64,000 nt of DNA from Neonectria sp. B-13 (lineage: Eukaryota > Ascomycota > Sordariomycetes > Hypocreales > Nectriaceae), in contig NOKP01000003.1 in NCBI GenBank assembly GCA_002682825.1, positions 1,488,001-1,552,000 of the forward strand. Direction: 5' to 3'. Below the pieces are notes generated by a model. That model saw nothing but the letters and a program-made list of their open reading frames with translations. It was not told where the DNA came from and did not search any database. Below are positions 44,588 to 54,446 of the stretch, in pieces. Numbering within the stretch: the first letter of the stretch is position 1; the number at the start of each line of letters is the position of its first letter. Both the position numbers and the translations under genes were made by a program.

Positions 44588-46531
44588 CTATTGGTTGCGC
44601 TGGTGTAGCATTTGCGCGGGCCCCAAGGAAGAGAGCTGCTCGCGCGTAGCTTCCACCTCCCGCAGGATTTTGAGGAACTCCCTGTTGAGCAGTCGTCGCT
44701 CCTCGAGAATCGAGGGGAATTGGTCGGGCGGGTTGTGAAGCAAGTCCTCCGCCTGCGGGTCTGCGACCAAGATGCAGGCCTTGAGGGCATCGTAGAGCGC
44801 GCCGATAGCCAACACGGGCGGGTTTTGGCTCACCATTTCCGGGTACACCCAGCGCAGAGCCTCGATGCACATCTTTTGGTTTTTGGTGTCCGCCATGGTG
44901 CGGTAGACGAACCTGTAGAGTCCATGTTCCCGCGCCTTCTTGAATCTGGAGGGCATGCGGAAAGCGTCCCAGAACCGGGTCCAGTCCTGGCGCGATGCGT
45001 ACGCCGTCATCAAGCGCAGGATCTGGTCGTGGTCGAAATTGCACGCTTTCTGGTTTATGAGATACTCGACATTCTTCTGGGCACGTTGGAGCTCGGCGCC
45101 GTAGGACGGTGAGGTGACGGCTGACTCGACGAGGGTGACGAACATATCGTTGTTCCAGATGCTCATGCCCCGCTCCTCGGCGGTCAAAAGCAGCTGATCG
45201 ACGAGGGCGAGTCGCTCCGCAGCGGCATTCTCGGCATCGGATGGCGACTTGAGGATATCCCGGATCACGTTTTGGAGCATGTCCTGGTTGAAGGGAATCC
45301 CGGCCAATTGGATGTCGCTAACAAGCTTGCGCATTTGCTCTAGGTCGGGGCCAGCAGCCGCCGGTGAGCCTTCTGCCCCAGCACTGCTCGACGGTTGGGG
45401 TACCCAGCGCGAGTAGCTCTCTTCAAGCGAAGGCAATAGCCGTCGTGCAGTTGTAGAGTAGTACCGATGTTGCTTGGACGCCTGCTTCATGGCTTGCCAC
45501 TGCAAGTCAGCCGGGTTGGCTGTAGGCCGGCTGCGAGCCCCGACAGTGTGAGCTAGGCTGGCGGGAATTTGCACCCTGGCAGCCACCAGCGCATCTAGCT
45601 CTGCCTCGTCAACCGCCTTCTCCCCCCGAACCTTCTTGCCCTTCTGCAGACTTCTCTTCAAGATGCCTTGCCACAGTGATTCCAAGCTAAGCTCGTTTCG
45701 TCGGGCCTCGGTCATGCACTGTATCACGATGGTCGTGCCTGTTGGAGATGCGCCAAATCCCGAGAACCGTCCAGTGTCATCGAAGCTTTCCACCTCGTTG
45801 GAGTTGCCGCTGTTGGAGGAGAAGTTGACGCAAACCCAGCCCGTCGAGATACCATTGTCGCCACCCGGGACGATGGCGGTGTTGGTGCCCATCAGCTTGG
45901 CTTTCTTCCGGAGACGGCGCAGCTTGGTCCTCAGCTCGCCGGGGCCAATGAGGCCATCAGCTCGAGCGTCGATCTTATAGTTTCGCTTGAGCCATCGCAC
46001 AAGTCTTCCGGATGAGATATGGAGATGCCTCTCGCTTCGAGTCGTTCCAAAGAGCATAATCAGGTTGGGGCCTAGAGCAGCGGGGGGGTCGAGGTCGCGC
46101 AGGTCCAGAAGAGAAATCTCGTCCAATCCCATGTCCTCAAAGATGTACTTCAACATCGGTGTGACGACGGCGGGGGCGTCATCGGGAATCTTGGGCAGTT
46201 CGACCGCATGTTGACTTGGGGGATGTCGAGGCGGATCAACCTCGAGGAACCAGGGCACACCGCGAGGCTCGGCAGACTTGGCGGGCTCGAGGGGGGACTC
46301 ATCAAGGAGGTCCTCTTCAGAAGGAATTTCGACTTCGGAATCTTCTTGTTCGGCCGGCTCAGTTGTTCGCTCTTGGGAGAAGAATCTTTGCGTCAGGATC
46401 GGAAGCTGTCTATTTTGTCGCAGGGGCAGGCTGCGGAAGCCACTGGAGGCTGGCCTTGAAACAATCGCTCGAAGAACGGCTGACTGGCATTGACGGCAAG
46501 CCAATGCCGCAACGGTAGGGCGGGCAAGCAT
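44588..46531 (-). CDS. ATP25: Atp25, mitochondrial ATP synthase biogenesis factor
   Basis: Single exon, 647 aa. Residues 1-50 are rich in Arg/Ser/Leu and lack acids (MLARPTVAALACRQCQSAVLRAIVSRPASSG), a typical mitochondrial presequence. An acidic stretch (TEPAEQEDSEVEIPSEEDLLDESP) follows. The N-terminal mature domain contains the RsfS/Iojap-like fold (LLDLRDLDPPAALGPNLIMLFGTTRSERHLHISSGRLVRWLKRNY). The C-terminal half (about 370-640) is helical and matches the Atp25 M domain. In yeast the protein is cleaved in two: the C-terminal part stabilises the OLI1/ATP9 mRNA and the N-terminal part supports Atp9 ring assembly and mitoribosome biogenesis. The gene lies head-to-head with RPO41. Confidence 0.92.
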   Translation of the reverse strand: MLARPTVAALACRQCQSAVLRAIVSRPASSGFRSLPLRQNRQLPILTQRFFSQERTTEPAEQEDSEVEIPSEEDLLDESPLEPAKSAEPRGVPWFLEVDPPRHPPSQHAVELPKIPDDAPAVVTPMLKYIFEDMGLDEISLLDLRDLDPPAALGPNLIMLFGTTRSERHLHISSGRLVRWLKRNYKIDARADGLIGPGELRTKLRRLRKKAKLMGTNTAIVPGGDNGISTGWVCVNFSSNSGNSNEVESFDDTGRFSGFGASPTGTTIVIQCMTEARRNELSLESLWQGILKRSLQKGKKVRGEKAVDEAELDALVAARVQIPASLAHTVGARSRPTANPADLQWQAMKQASKQHRYYSTTARRLLPSLEESYSRWVPQPSSSAGAEGSPAAAGPDLEQMRKLVSDIQLAGIPFNQDMLQNVIRDILKSPSDAENAAAERLALVDQLLLTAEERGMSIWNNDMFVTLVESAVTSPSYGAELQRAQKNVEYLINQKACNFDHDQILRLMTAYASRQDWTRFWDAFRMPSRFKKAREHGLYRFVYRTMADTKNQKMCIEALRWVYPEMVSQNPPVLAIGALYDALKACILVADPQAEDLLHNPPDQFPSILEERRLLNREFLKILREVEATREQLSSLGPAQMLHQRNQ

Positions 46532-47259
46532 CTCGAGATTTTTTGGTGTCGCAAACCAAAAAAAAATACAGACAACTGCCGGACAAAAGACCTGTCCAGC
46601 TCAATCCGTTCGGTGGGGAAGTCCGACTTGCCGTCAAAGCTCGGCGCCGCGAATTTAGCAGGTGGGGCGGTAACATCCCGTCATGGACGCACGTGATAAG
46701 TAAGCCAAGCTTCTCCATCAAACACCTATCATCGTATCCATTTACGTTTAAACTCATTGTTATTAAGGAAATATTAAATTTTTTTATTTAAAAAACGAAT
46801 ATGATTAGAGATTAGAGTAGTAGTTCTCGGTACCAGTTTAGATATATGATCAGCCTTGAAATAACTCTACTTGTGAAAGGGTGAAATGCTCTAGGGAGGT
46901 GATTGGTGAGGTGCATGTACATGAACTTAATGTGCACATAAGGATATTATGCACGTGACCGTCTCGCCGCTCAGGCCGTAGACATCCACCCTATCAAGAG
47001 GAAAATTTTGGAGCTGATCTCCCATCACTTCCAGCTTCACGCGACAAGACAACGAAGCAGAGCGTAGGCGTCCTCAACATCCGCTACCACAGGCTTAGCT
47101 GCTGTCCGTCACGTCGCCTCATTTTTACTTACTCTAATGCATTAATCCCTCCCGAACCGCTCTCAGCACTCTTGTCGCCTGTTGAGACTCCCGCCTTCCT
47201 CCTCGCGCGCAACGGGACCGACGCCCAGTCTCTCTTATCGAACACAATACGAATTCGCC
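46532..47259. promoter_or_regulatory. Divergent promoter region, ATP25 / RPO41
   Basis: 728 bp separate the two start codons. The centre (about 46735-46920) is strongly AT-rich and flanked by more GC-rich sequence. Both products act in mitochondrial gene expression, so shared control is plausible but unproven. Confidence 0.6.
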
Positions 47260-50200
47260 ATGCTAGCCCGGCAAACCCGGAGGAGCATTACGCTCCATCA
47301 GGCTACCGCCCTGAGGCCAATTGGACGCCAATCGAGATGCTTACCGCTGCATCTCGCAAGCTCAACCCTCGGTCGACGATGTCTCCTCACACAGCTCCAG
47401 CCTCGGGCGCGACGACCATCAGAGTCTAGCCATGGGAAATCCCATGGCCGGAAACTTGCTACGGTTGCCGATGACTTCAAGCTCGACTCCCCCTACAATG
47501 TACTTACGGGCTCCGCCATGCCACCATTCGAGGCGACCTCACCTTATTTTGGACAAACCTGGGACTCCCCAGTAGTTATCCCCGAACCAGGAGCCCCCCG
47601 GCCGACAACCAAAATGAACTCGCATGGCATTCCCGGCGATTCCGACGACATGGTGCAGGTTTTTAATGCCTGCGTGCAGGTTGGAAAACTCGAGAGAGCC
47701 GCCCTTGTTTTAAAACGCTTCAACACCATTGGAGTTGTCCCAGTCGAAGAACGAACCAGCCTTCACAACCAGTACCTCCGAGCGTCGCTCAATCAGCTGC
47801 GAACCAACCCCGATCGAACACGAGCCGAGCAACTGCACAAGTGGTATGAGCTTGAGATCCGAAACGAAGGCATCCCCCAAACAGCCGAGACGATTGCGTG
47901 TATGCTCAAAGCTTCCCTCCTCTCCGAGCGAGGAGCAAGATTAGAGCGCCTCATAAACCGATATATGAGCATGGCTCCCGGCGAGGCTGGTCTACGAGTG
48001 CTCAGCATGGCCGATGTCCTCAGCGACTCGGATCTCGCTGTCATCACGGAGATTTGCCCCACCTACAATTTCGCCCCCGAAGAGGAAGATGCTGAAGTCA
48101 CCCTGGCATCCGAGGAGGAACAACTGGACATATTGGAAGGTATCGACATGGCAGAAACCTCCGAAGCCGAGTCCTACCCAGAAGTCTTAGTTACCCCACA
48201 ACGAGGCGGAGGTCTCACGACTTTAAAGCAAGGTCTGAGTCTCATGACCCAACTCGAAAACGTCGACATTTCAAAGCTGTCCGTAGAGGAGCAGCGCGAA
48301 TTTCAGGTTCGGTTAGAACGCGATTCCATCGACGCCGCGATTGCAAAATGGCGAGACCAGAGGAAACATCTTCAGAAAATGGGCGTCAACACTGCCCTCA
48401 ACGCCAACACGGAGGACGGGTCCTTAGCGCACTATCTTCCCTCCTGGCTCAAGGGAATGGAGGCCCGATTGAAGATAGAGATTGCCAAGATCGAGGAGTC
48501 CGAAAGCAACGTCTCCAAGTCCGAGGAGGACCTGGAGCGTTGTGTATACGGACCCTTTCTTCGCCAGGCTAACGCAACCCGACTTTCCGCGGTGACCATT
48601 CTGTCAGTGCTCAATCATGGTGCAATGATGGGTATCGACAAGGGTGTCGTCGTCGCCCGACTTATCAACGACGTTTCTCGAGTTGCGCAAGAGGACCTTC
48701 GCCTTCAGGAGGAGGACAAGCGTAAAAAGGAGCGACGTCGCCATCGCAAGGTTCAATTCATCGGAAGCAATGAAGAAGTCAAACTAAGCAGTGATGAAAT
48801 CATCATGGACGCGACAGGGCCCGAAATTGAGCAGAAAGATCAGGGATGGAAGAAGCCTTGGTCACTGGCCATCAAGGCACAAGTCGGATCCATCCTCCTC
48901 AAGTCACTGATCGATACCGCCAAGGTCAAGGTTGTCAGGACGCACCCAGTCACCGGTGACCTCATCAGCCAATACCAGCCTGCATTCTCCCACATGATGT
49001 CGCCGCGAAGAGGAAAAAAGCTTGGTGTGCTCGTGCTGAATGCGGATCTTGTTGAACGCATGAAGCGAGAGCCTGTAGGCGATTTCCTCGCGAAACATCT
49101 GCCTATGGTTGCCGAGCCGAAGCCCTGGCAACGCATGTACGATGGTGGGTTCTTGGAGAGCAAGGCCCCCCTTGTTCGTGTCAAGCCCGGGGACGAAGAG
49201 CAGAAATTATACACCAAAGCGGCAATTAAACGGGGCGACATGAAGCAAGTGTTCAAGGGATTAGATGTGCTTGGAAAGACTCCTTGGAGGATCAACCGGG
49301 ACGTTTTGGACGCAATGATGGAGGCATGGAACACAGGCGAGTCGATCGCAAACATACCACCCCTTCGCCCCGATCTGGAAGCCCCTCCTGAGCCAGACTC
49401 CGCTGAGGATCCCTTGATTCGAAGACGATGGATTCGTGCCGTCAAAGCCACAGAGAACGAGCGATCCGCCCTTCACTCTCAACGATGCTTTATGAATTTA
49501 CAGCTCGAAATTGCGAGAGCGTTCCGCAACCAAACGGTCTACTTTCCTCACAACGTCGACTACCGCGGCCGAGCCTATCCCATCCCTACGTACCTCAACC
49601 ATATGGGAGCAGATCACACGCGGGCCCTCCTAAAGTTTGCGAAGGGAAAGGAGTTGGGCCCCCACGGTCTGAGGTGGCTGAAGATCCATCTAGCCAACGT
49701 CTACGGATTCGACAAGGCCAGCTTTGACGAGCGGGAGGCCTTTGCCACCGACAACCTTGCGAACATTGTGGATTCGGCAACGAGCCCCTTCAAGGGTGCC
49801 CAGTGGTGGTTAAAGGCCGAGGATCCATGGCAATGTCTTGCTGCTTGCTTTGAGCTGAGTGCGGCTCATAAGCTGGACGATCCCAGCAAGTTTATTTCTC
49901 AGTTACCGGTGCATCAGGATGGCACCTGCAACGGTCTTCAGCACTATGCCGCACTCGGTGGTGATACTTGGGGTGCTCAGCAGGTCAACCTTATGCCTGG
50001 AAGCCGGCCCGCCGATGTGTACTCTGCCGTTGCCAACCTGGTGAAGGAGTCCATTGCGAAGGACGCCGCTGCTAAGAATCGCTTGGCGGAAATCGTTCTC
50101 GACAAGATCACCCGAAAGGTCGTCAAACAGACTGTCATGACCAACGTCTACGGTGTCACATTTGCAGGAGCCAAGAATCAGGTGTGCAAGCAGATCGACG

Positions 50201-51559
50201 CACTTTATCCCAACTTATTCAAAGAATGCGGCGTCCCTCACTTGCTACTCGCTACCTACATCGCCAGACATATCTTCAGCGCCCTTGCCACCATGTTCCG
50301 TGGTGCTCACGATATCCAATATTGGCTGGGCGAGCTCGGTGGCCGCGTGTGCAGAGCCCTTACCCCTGCCCAGCTCCAGCAAATCGCCGAGACCTACGAG
50401 GATGAGAATTCGTTGACAGAATCCCCTGATGTGCCTCCTACTGAGGTTGAGATGGCCGAGGTGGAGACGACCAAGACCGGAAAGCCCAAGAAGCCCAAGA
50501 AGCCCAAGGTGCCCAAGAAGCCGAAGATGCCCAAGATCACCAGAATGTCACTTGACGAGTTAACTCAGCAGTTCCGCTCTACTGTTGTTTGGACCACCCC
50601 TCTTCGAATGCCTGTCGCACAGCCGTATCGCAAAACCAGTGTGAAGGAAGTCCGAACTTGCTTGCAGAGTGTCGCGTACACTGTCAGCGAAACGACCGAC
50701 CCTGTCAACCGAAGAAAGCAACTTCAAGGATTTCCTCCCAACTTCATCCACTCGCTAGATGCTAGTCACATGTTGCTCTCTGCCCTGCAATGCAACGAGC
50801 TTGGGCTAGACTTTGCCGCCGTCCACGACTCTTTCTGGACGCATGCTGCGGATGTGGATGTCATGAATGGTGTTATCCGAGATTCTTTCATTCGGATCCA
50901 CGAGGAGGACGTCGTCGGCCGACTAGCTAAAGAGTTTGACGCCCGATACAAGGGGTCCCTCTACCTCGCTCACATTGACCCCCACACCCCGGTCGCTCTG
51001 AAGATCAAGGAACTTCGCAAGTCCAGCAGACTCAACGCCAACGAGGAAATTATGCTGGAGTACAAGCGCAACACTCTTCGGCAATCCGGGAACCCCTGGG
51101 ATCTGGAAGCAGCAAATAAGATTGTGACTCCTGCCTCAATTTACGAGGAAATGTCCGCAGACGAAGAGGATGTGGTGATTCGTGAAGAAACCGAGGAGAT
51201 GGCTCTTGGAAGCATTCCCGAGGGCGAGGCGAAGCTTGATGAGATCGCCCTCGCAAAGAAAGTGAAGCAGATGCAGGAGGACGAGCTCGCCACTCAGAAG
51301 TCGACCGACTTTACCGAGGCCCTGCTCAGTCGAATGCACATCTCCCTCTTCGAGAACGAGGTGACTGAGCCAAAGAAGCCCAGAGCTCAACCCAAGGTCA
51401 AAACGCCAATAGCCATCTGGCTGCCTTTGACATTCCCTGATCTCCCCAAGAAGGTATGTTATGATCATCCCCGAGGTATATGAAGTTCCCCGCTCACACT
51501 TTTGACAGGGCGACTTTGACGTCTCTCAACTCCGGGATAGTAAGTATTTCTTTTCGTGA
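47260..51559 (+). CDS. rpo41: Rpo41, mitochondrial DNA-directed RNA polymerase
   Basis: Exons 47260-51453 and 51509-51559 give 1414 aa. Skipping the 55-nt intron replaces a premature end with GDFDVSQLRDSKYFFS, the conserved mitochondrial/T7-type C-terminus. The presequence is Arg/Ser/Leu-rich (MLARQTRRSITLHQ). A long N-terminal extension with helical, PPR-like units (about 110-300) is followed by the single-subunit polymerase core. That core has DYRGRAYPIP (about 766), motif A HQDGTCNGLQHYAALGGD (about 884, catalytic Asp), fingers motif B KQTVMTNVYGVTFAGAK (about 952) and motif C VHDSFWTHA (about 1187, second catalytic Asp). A Lys/Pro repeat (KPKKPKKPKVPKKP) is inserted in the fingers-palm region near 1075, and the C-terminus carries an acidic insertion. 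The ATG is the first in frame. It transcribes the mitochondrial genome and primes its replication. Confidence 0.96.
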
Positions 51560-52549
51560 CTATCTTGACTAAGGTATTCACTCCCTCGTGTATGATTAGC
51601 GTGCTTGCCACTGTGTTTGCACATTTAATGAGGGACTCGGCGAAGGCTTTGGCTTCGCTGAGGCATGATGGCGTTTATTTAAAAGGCGAGGAGTTGCGCG
51701 AACACCGAAAAAGCATTGGGATGGAGCATAGCCTTGGAGGCTGTCGGATTCTGCTTTGTACATACAAGCGAGACGGTGTACACTTTTTGTATATCACGAT
51801 GTCTAGATGAGATGGGAATAGAGGGTGTCTATACTAGGTTGAAGTTATAGATCACTGGGGTGTAGGGATAGATGACGAGAACGATGAACCAACTCTCATG
51901 AGACAATCAACAAAACCTTGTGCATATTTAGTGTTGCTGAAGATGTTTGCTGAATACTCCGAGTGACACTTGAGTTGAGCGTGAACATCCTAGCCCAGAG
52001 CAGTATCATCTGTCCTGTTCTTGATCAAAGAACCTGACAATTCAACGATTTTGCTTCCCCGCTATTGCAACAGAACTGTTCATGGATGTTTTACTCTTGC
52101 CAGGGAATTGCGGGACGGTGTTAGAAAGGTACTGTATCATAATACTAACAAGGTAGTACAAAGATAATACAATAATGAGCTTCAATTACTATACTTCTTT
52201 CAGCTCACTAAGAGTGCATTGAACGAGAGAAAGGGTGGCAAGTCGCGTGGAAATATCATCGGCACAACTACCCTACACGGACAACCCCAATCGGACTATA
52301 TATCACAATTCGCCTCGTGTGCTCTAATCATGGTAGCTAAGTAATGGGTTTCTTTCTCGATTGTTATCTTACGAAGCTTCTTGAATTGTTGTAGAGATAT
52401 TTTGACTTGTAGAAAGCATGCCTTTGTGCAATGGTGGGCTGGAAGCTCTGAAGAAGCGATCAATTGACTTTTGTCTCATCTATTCATCCACCTGTGTCAG
52501 ATATACTAAGCTACGGATTTGTTTTACTCCCATACTAAACTGTGCGTGT
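51560..52549. other. Convergent spacer, RPO41 / ARC1
   Basis: About 990 bases, AT-rich in the centre, between convergent stops. No credible gene. Frames here are short and lack features. Confidence 0.5.
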
Positions 52550-53968
52550 TTATCGGACCTGGGCACCAGTCAGGCTGGGGACAGTGCAGACACCGCCACT
52601 CTCAGTAACAAGCTTCGCAATGCCAGTCTTGCCGAGCTGCTCCACGACGCTGGCGTCAAACGCAACCTCGAGAGCGTCGGTGGTGGTGAATCCAGGCTGG
52701 AAGGTCTCCCAGATCTTCTTCTTGGGGTTGAGGACACCCTCGGACTTGCCATCGAAGCCCTCGAAGAAGACGCGCTCACCAGCCTTGGCGCCCGGAGGAG
52801 GGGCGACGAGCTCGACGGGGCCCTTGTGATCGTCCTCGCCCTCCTTGGGGACGGGGGAGGCGGCCAGGACCATGGCGCAGGACTTGATACCACGCATCTT
52901 GACGGGCTTGAGGTTGCAGACGACAACGACCTTGCGGCCCTGCATCTCCTCGAGAGGGATCAGGCCGTTGAGGCCGGAGCAGACGGTACGGCAGATCTGG
53001 CCCTCGTACTCGGTGTAGTCCTCGCTGGCGGCGTCGCCGACGGCAATGGTGGAGACGTACAGGGAGTCGGCGTCGGGGTGTTGGATAGCCTTGAGGATGT
53101 GGCCGACACGGAGGTCGATGAGGGAAGGCAACAGGGGAGCGGCGGGAGCGGCAGCCTTCTGCTGCTTGGGAGCCTTCTCCTTCTTCTCCTTCTTGGTGGT
53201 CTTGGCGCCGGCGACCTTCTCCTTGACCTGCTCGACCTTCTCCTGGACCTTCTCCTTGGTGCGATCGACAAGAGAGGCCTCACCACCGGCGGCGGCGGCA
53301 GCGGCCTTCTCCTTCTTGAGGCGCTCCTTCTCGGCCTTGGCGTCGACGGGAGGCTTCACGTAGAGGATGTTGTCCTGGTCGACGGCGACCTTGTCGGCAT
53401 CCTTGACGTCGAGACCGAAGAGGGGGGAGTTCTGGACGAAGTCGATGTGGCGGACGACATGGGGGTGGCCCTTCTCGCCGGTGCGCTCCTCGGGAGTCCA
53501 CTTGGCGACAACGGGGGCGAGCGTCTCGTAGATGGCGACGTCGGCCTTGCTGGGCTTGCTGCCGAGAAGAGTGGCGCGGCTGGAGAGGTGGGAGTTGAGG
53601 GTCTCGAGGATGGTGGACTTCTCGTCGGAGGACTTGAGGCGCTCCGAGGTGGTGAGCCACTGTTGGATCTCGGCCTCTTCGGTGGGGGAGTAGGTCTGGG
53701 AGGTGAAGGACGCCATTCTTGCGATGTTGCGGGTGAGCAATCGGAAGGAAGACAAGCTGCGAGTAGCCGGACGGAGGACGCGAAGGGAGAACAGGGTTGC
53801 TTTTGGTCGAAGAGGAAGCTCTGGATGGGCTTCTCTCGTGGAAATGTGGTGGATTGAGACTGGAGTAAGTTGAGTCAGAGGAAAGTCGGAGTCTCTCGGT
53901 GTGTTTTTGATGCAGGTTTTGGTGGGGTAACGATGGAGGGGCAGGGAAGTGAGGCTGGTGGGTGGCAT
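52550..53968 (-). CDS. arc1: Arc1-like tRNA-binding aminoacyl-tRNA synthetase cofactor
   Basis: Intronless frame of 472 aa from the first ATG (53968), or 388 aa from the ATG at 53716 (MASFTSQTYSPTEE). From the second start: an N-terminal GST-like domain (to about 150), a Lys/Ala/Glu-rich linker (EKVQEKVEQVKEKVAGAKTTKKEKKEK), then the EMAPII/tRNA-binding OB domain (LIDLRVGHILKAIQHPDADSLYVSTI; ICRTVCSGL; VVVCNLKPVKMRGIKSCAMVLAAS). In yeast Arc1 binds tRNA and tethers MetRS and GluRS in the cytosol. The 84 upstream residues contain few acids near their end and many Arg/Ser/Leu (LFSLRVLRPATRSLSSFRLLTRNIAR), like a mitochondrial presequence, so two isoforms may be made. A plus-strand open frame of 479 codons here is only its shadow. 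Confidence 0.92.
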   Translation of the reverse strand: MPPTSLTSLPLHRYPTKTCIKNTPRDSDFPLTQLTPVSIHHISTREAHPELPLRPKATLFSLRVLRPATRSLSSFRLLTRNIARMASFTSQTYSPTEEAEIQQWLTTSERLKSSDEKSTILETLNSHLSSRATLLGSKPSKADVAIYETLAPVVAKWTPEERTGEKGHPHVVRHIDFVQNSPLFGLDVKDADKVAVDQDNILYVKPPVDAKAEKERLKKEKAAAAAAGGEASLVDRTKEKVQEKVEQVKEKVAGAKTTKKEKKEKAPKQQKAAAPAAPLLPSLIDLRVGHILKAIQHPDADSLYVSTIAVGDAASEDYTEYEGQICRTVCSGLNGLIPLEEMQGRKVVVVCNLKPVKMRGIKSCAMVLAASPVPKEGEDDHKGPVELVAPPPGAKAGERVFFEGFDGKSEGVLNPKKKIWETFQPGFTTTDALEVAFDASVVEQLGKTGIAKLVTESGGVCTVPSLTGAQVR

Positions 53969-54446
53969 GGCTTGTGCTCTGTGCTCTGTGCTCTGTGGCT
54001 GATACCTTAGTCAGCAGTTACCCCACCAATCTAAAGCACGCGGCCAACTCGTGACTGCGCTACCTTCTCGCGTCAAACCAATTCGCCCCTGGCGCGCTCC
54101 CTACGCCCTTTGGCCAACACCCTCGACCTCGTCACTTTTCATGCCATTGTCTCGAGAAAGTGACTTGATTGGATTCAGCAGACGTCGCTTGCTTGGCTAA
54201 TGCAACGAGATTAATTTTCTTGTTTACTTTGTTTGACCGAAATCTCGCTTTCCGCCCCCTGCATTTTCGATACTTCTTCCTTTTTCTTTGGGTTGAGGAT
54301 CGCACTTCAAAGCGTCATTGTTTCTCCCTAGTGGCGAGTCTGCCACCGCACCGAAACCACAACGCTCTCGGCTTCGACCACTGTTTCTTCTCCTTGTCTT
54401 CTTTGAAAGCCTGTCTTTCTTTTGCTCACTCGGCTATTCGAGAATC
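53969..54446. promoter_or_regulatory. Divergent promoter region, ARC1 / MUS-30
   Basis: 478 bp between head-to-head starts. It carries three tandem GTGCTCT units at 53974-53994 just before the ARC1 ATG and a T/C-rich leader before the remodeller ATG. Confidence 0.55.
53974..53994. repeat. (GTGCTCT)3
   Basis: Three perfect 7-bp units immediately upstream of the first ARC1 ATG. Confidence 0.9.

Noticed and set aside
52418..53857. 479-codon plus-strand open frame rich in Leu/Gly/Asp
   Set aside because: It is antisense to ARC1, whose protein has clear GST-like and EMAPII domains. The composition is what reverse-complement coding sequence of this GC content produces.
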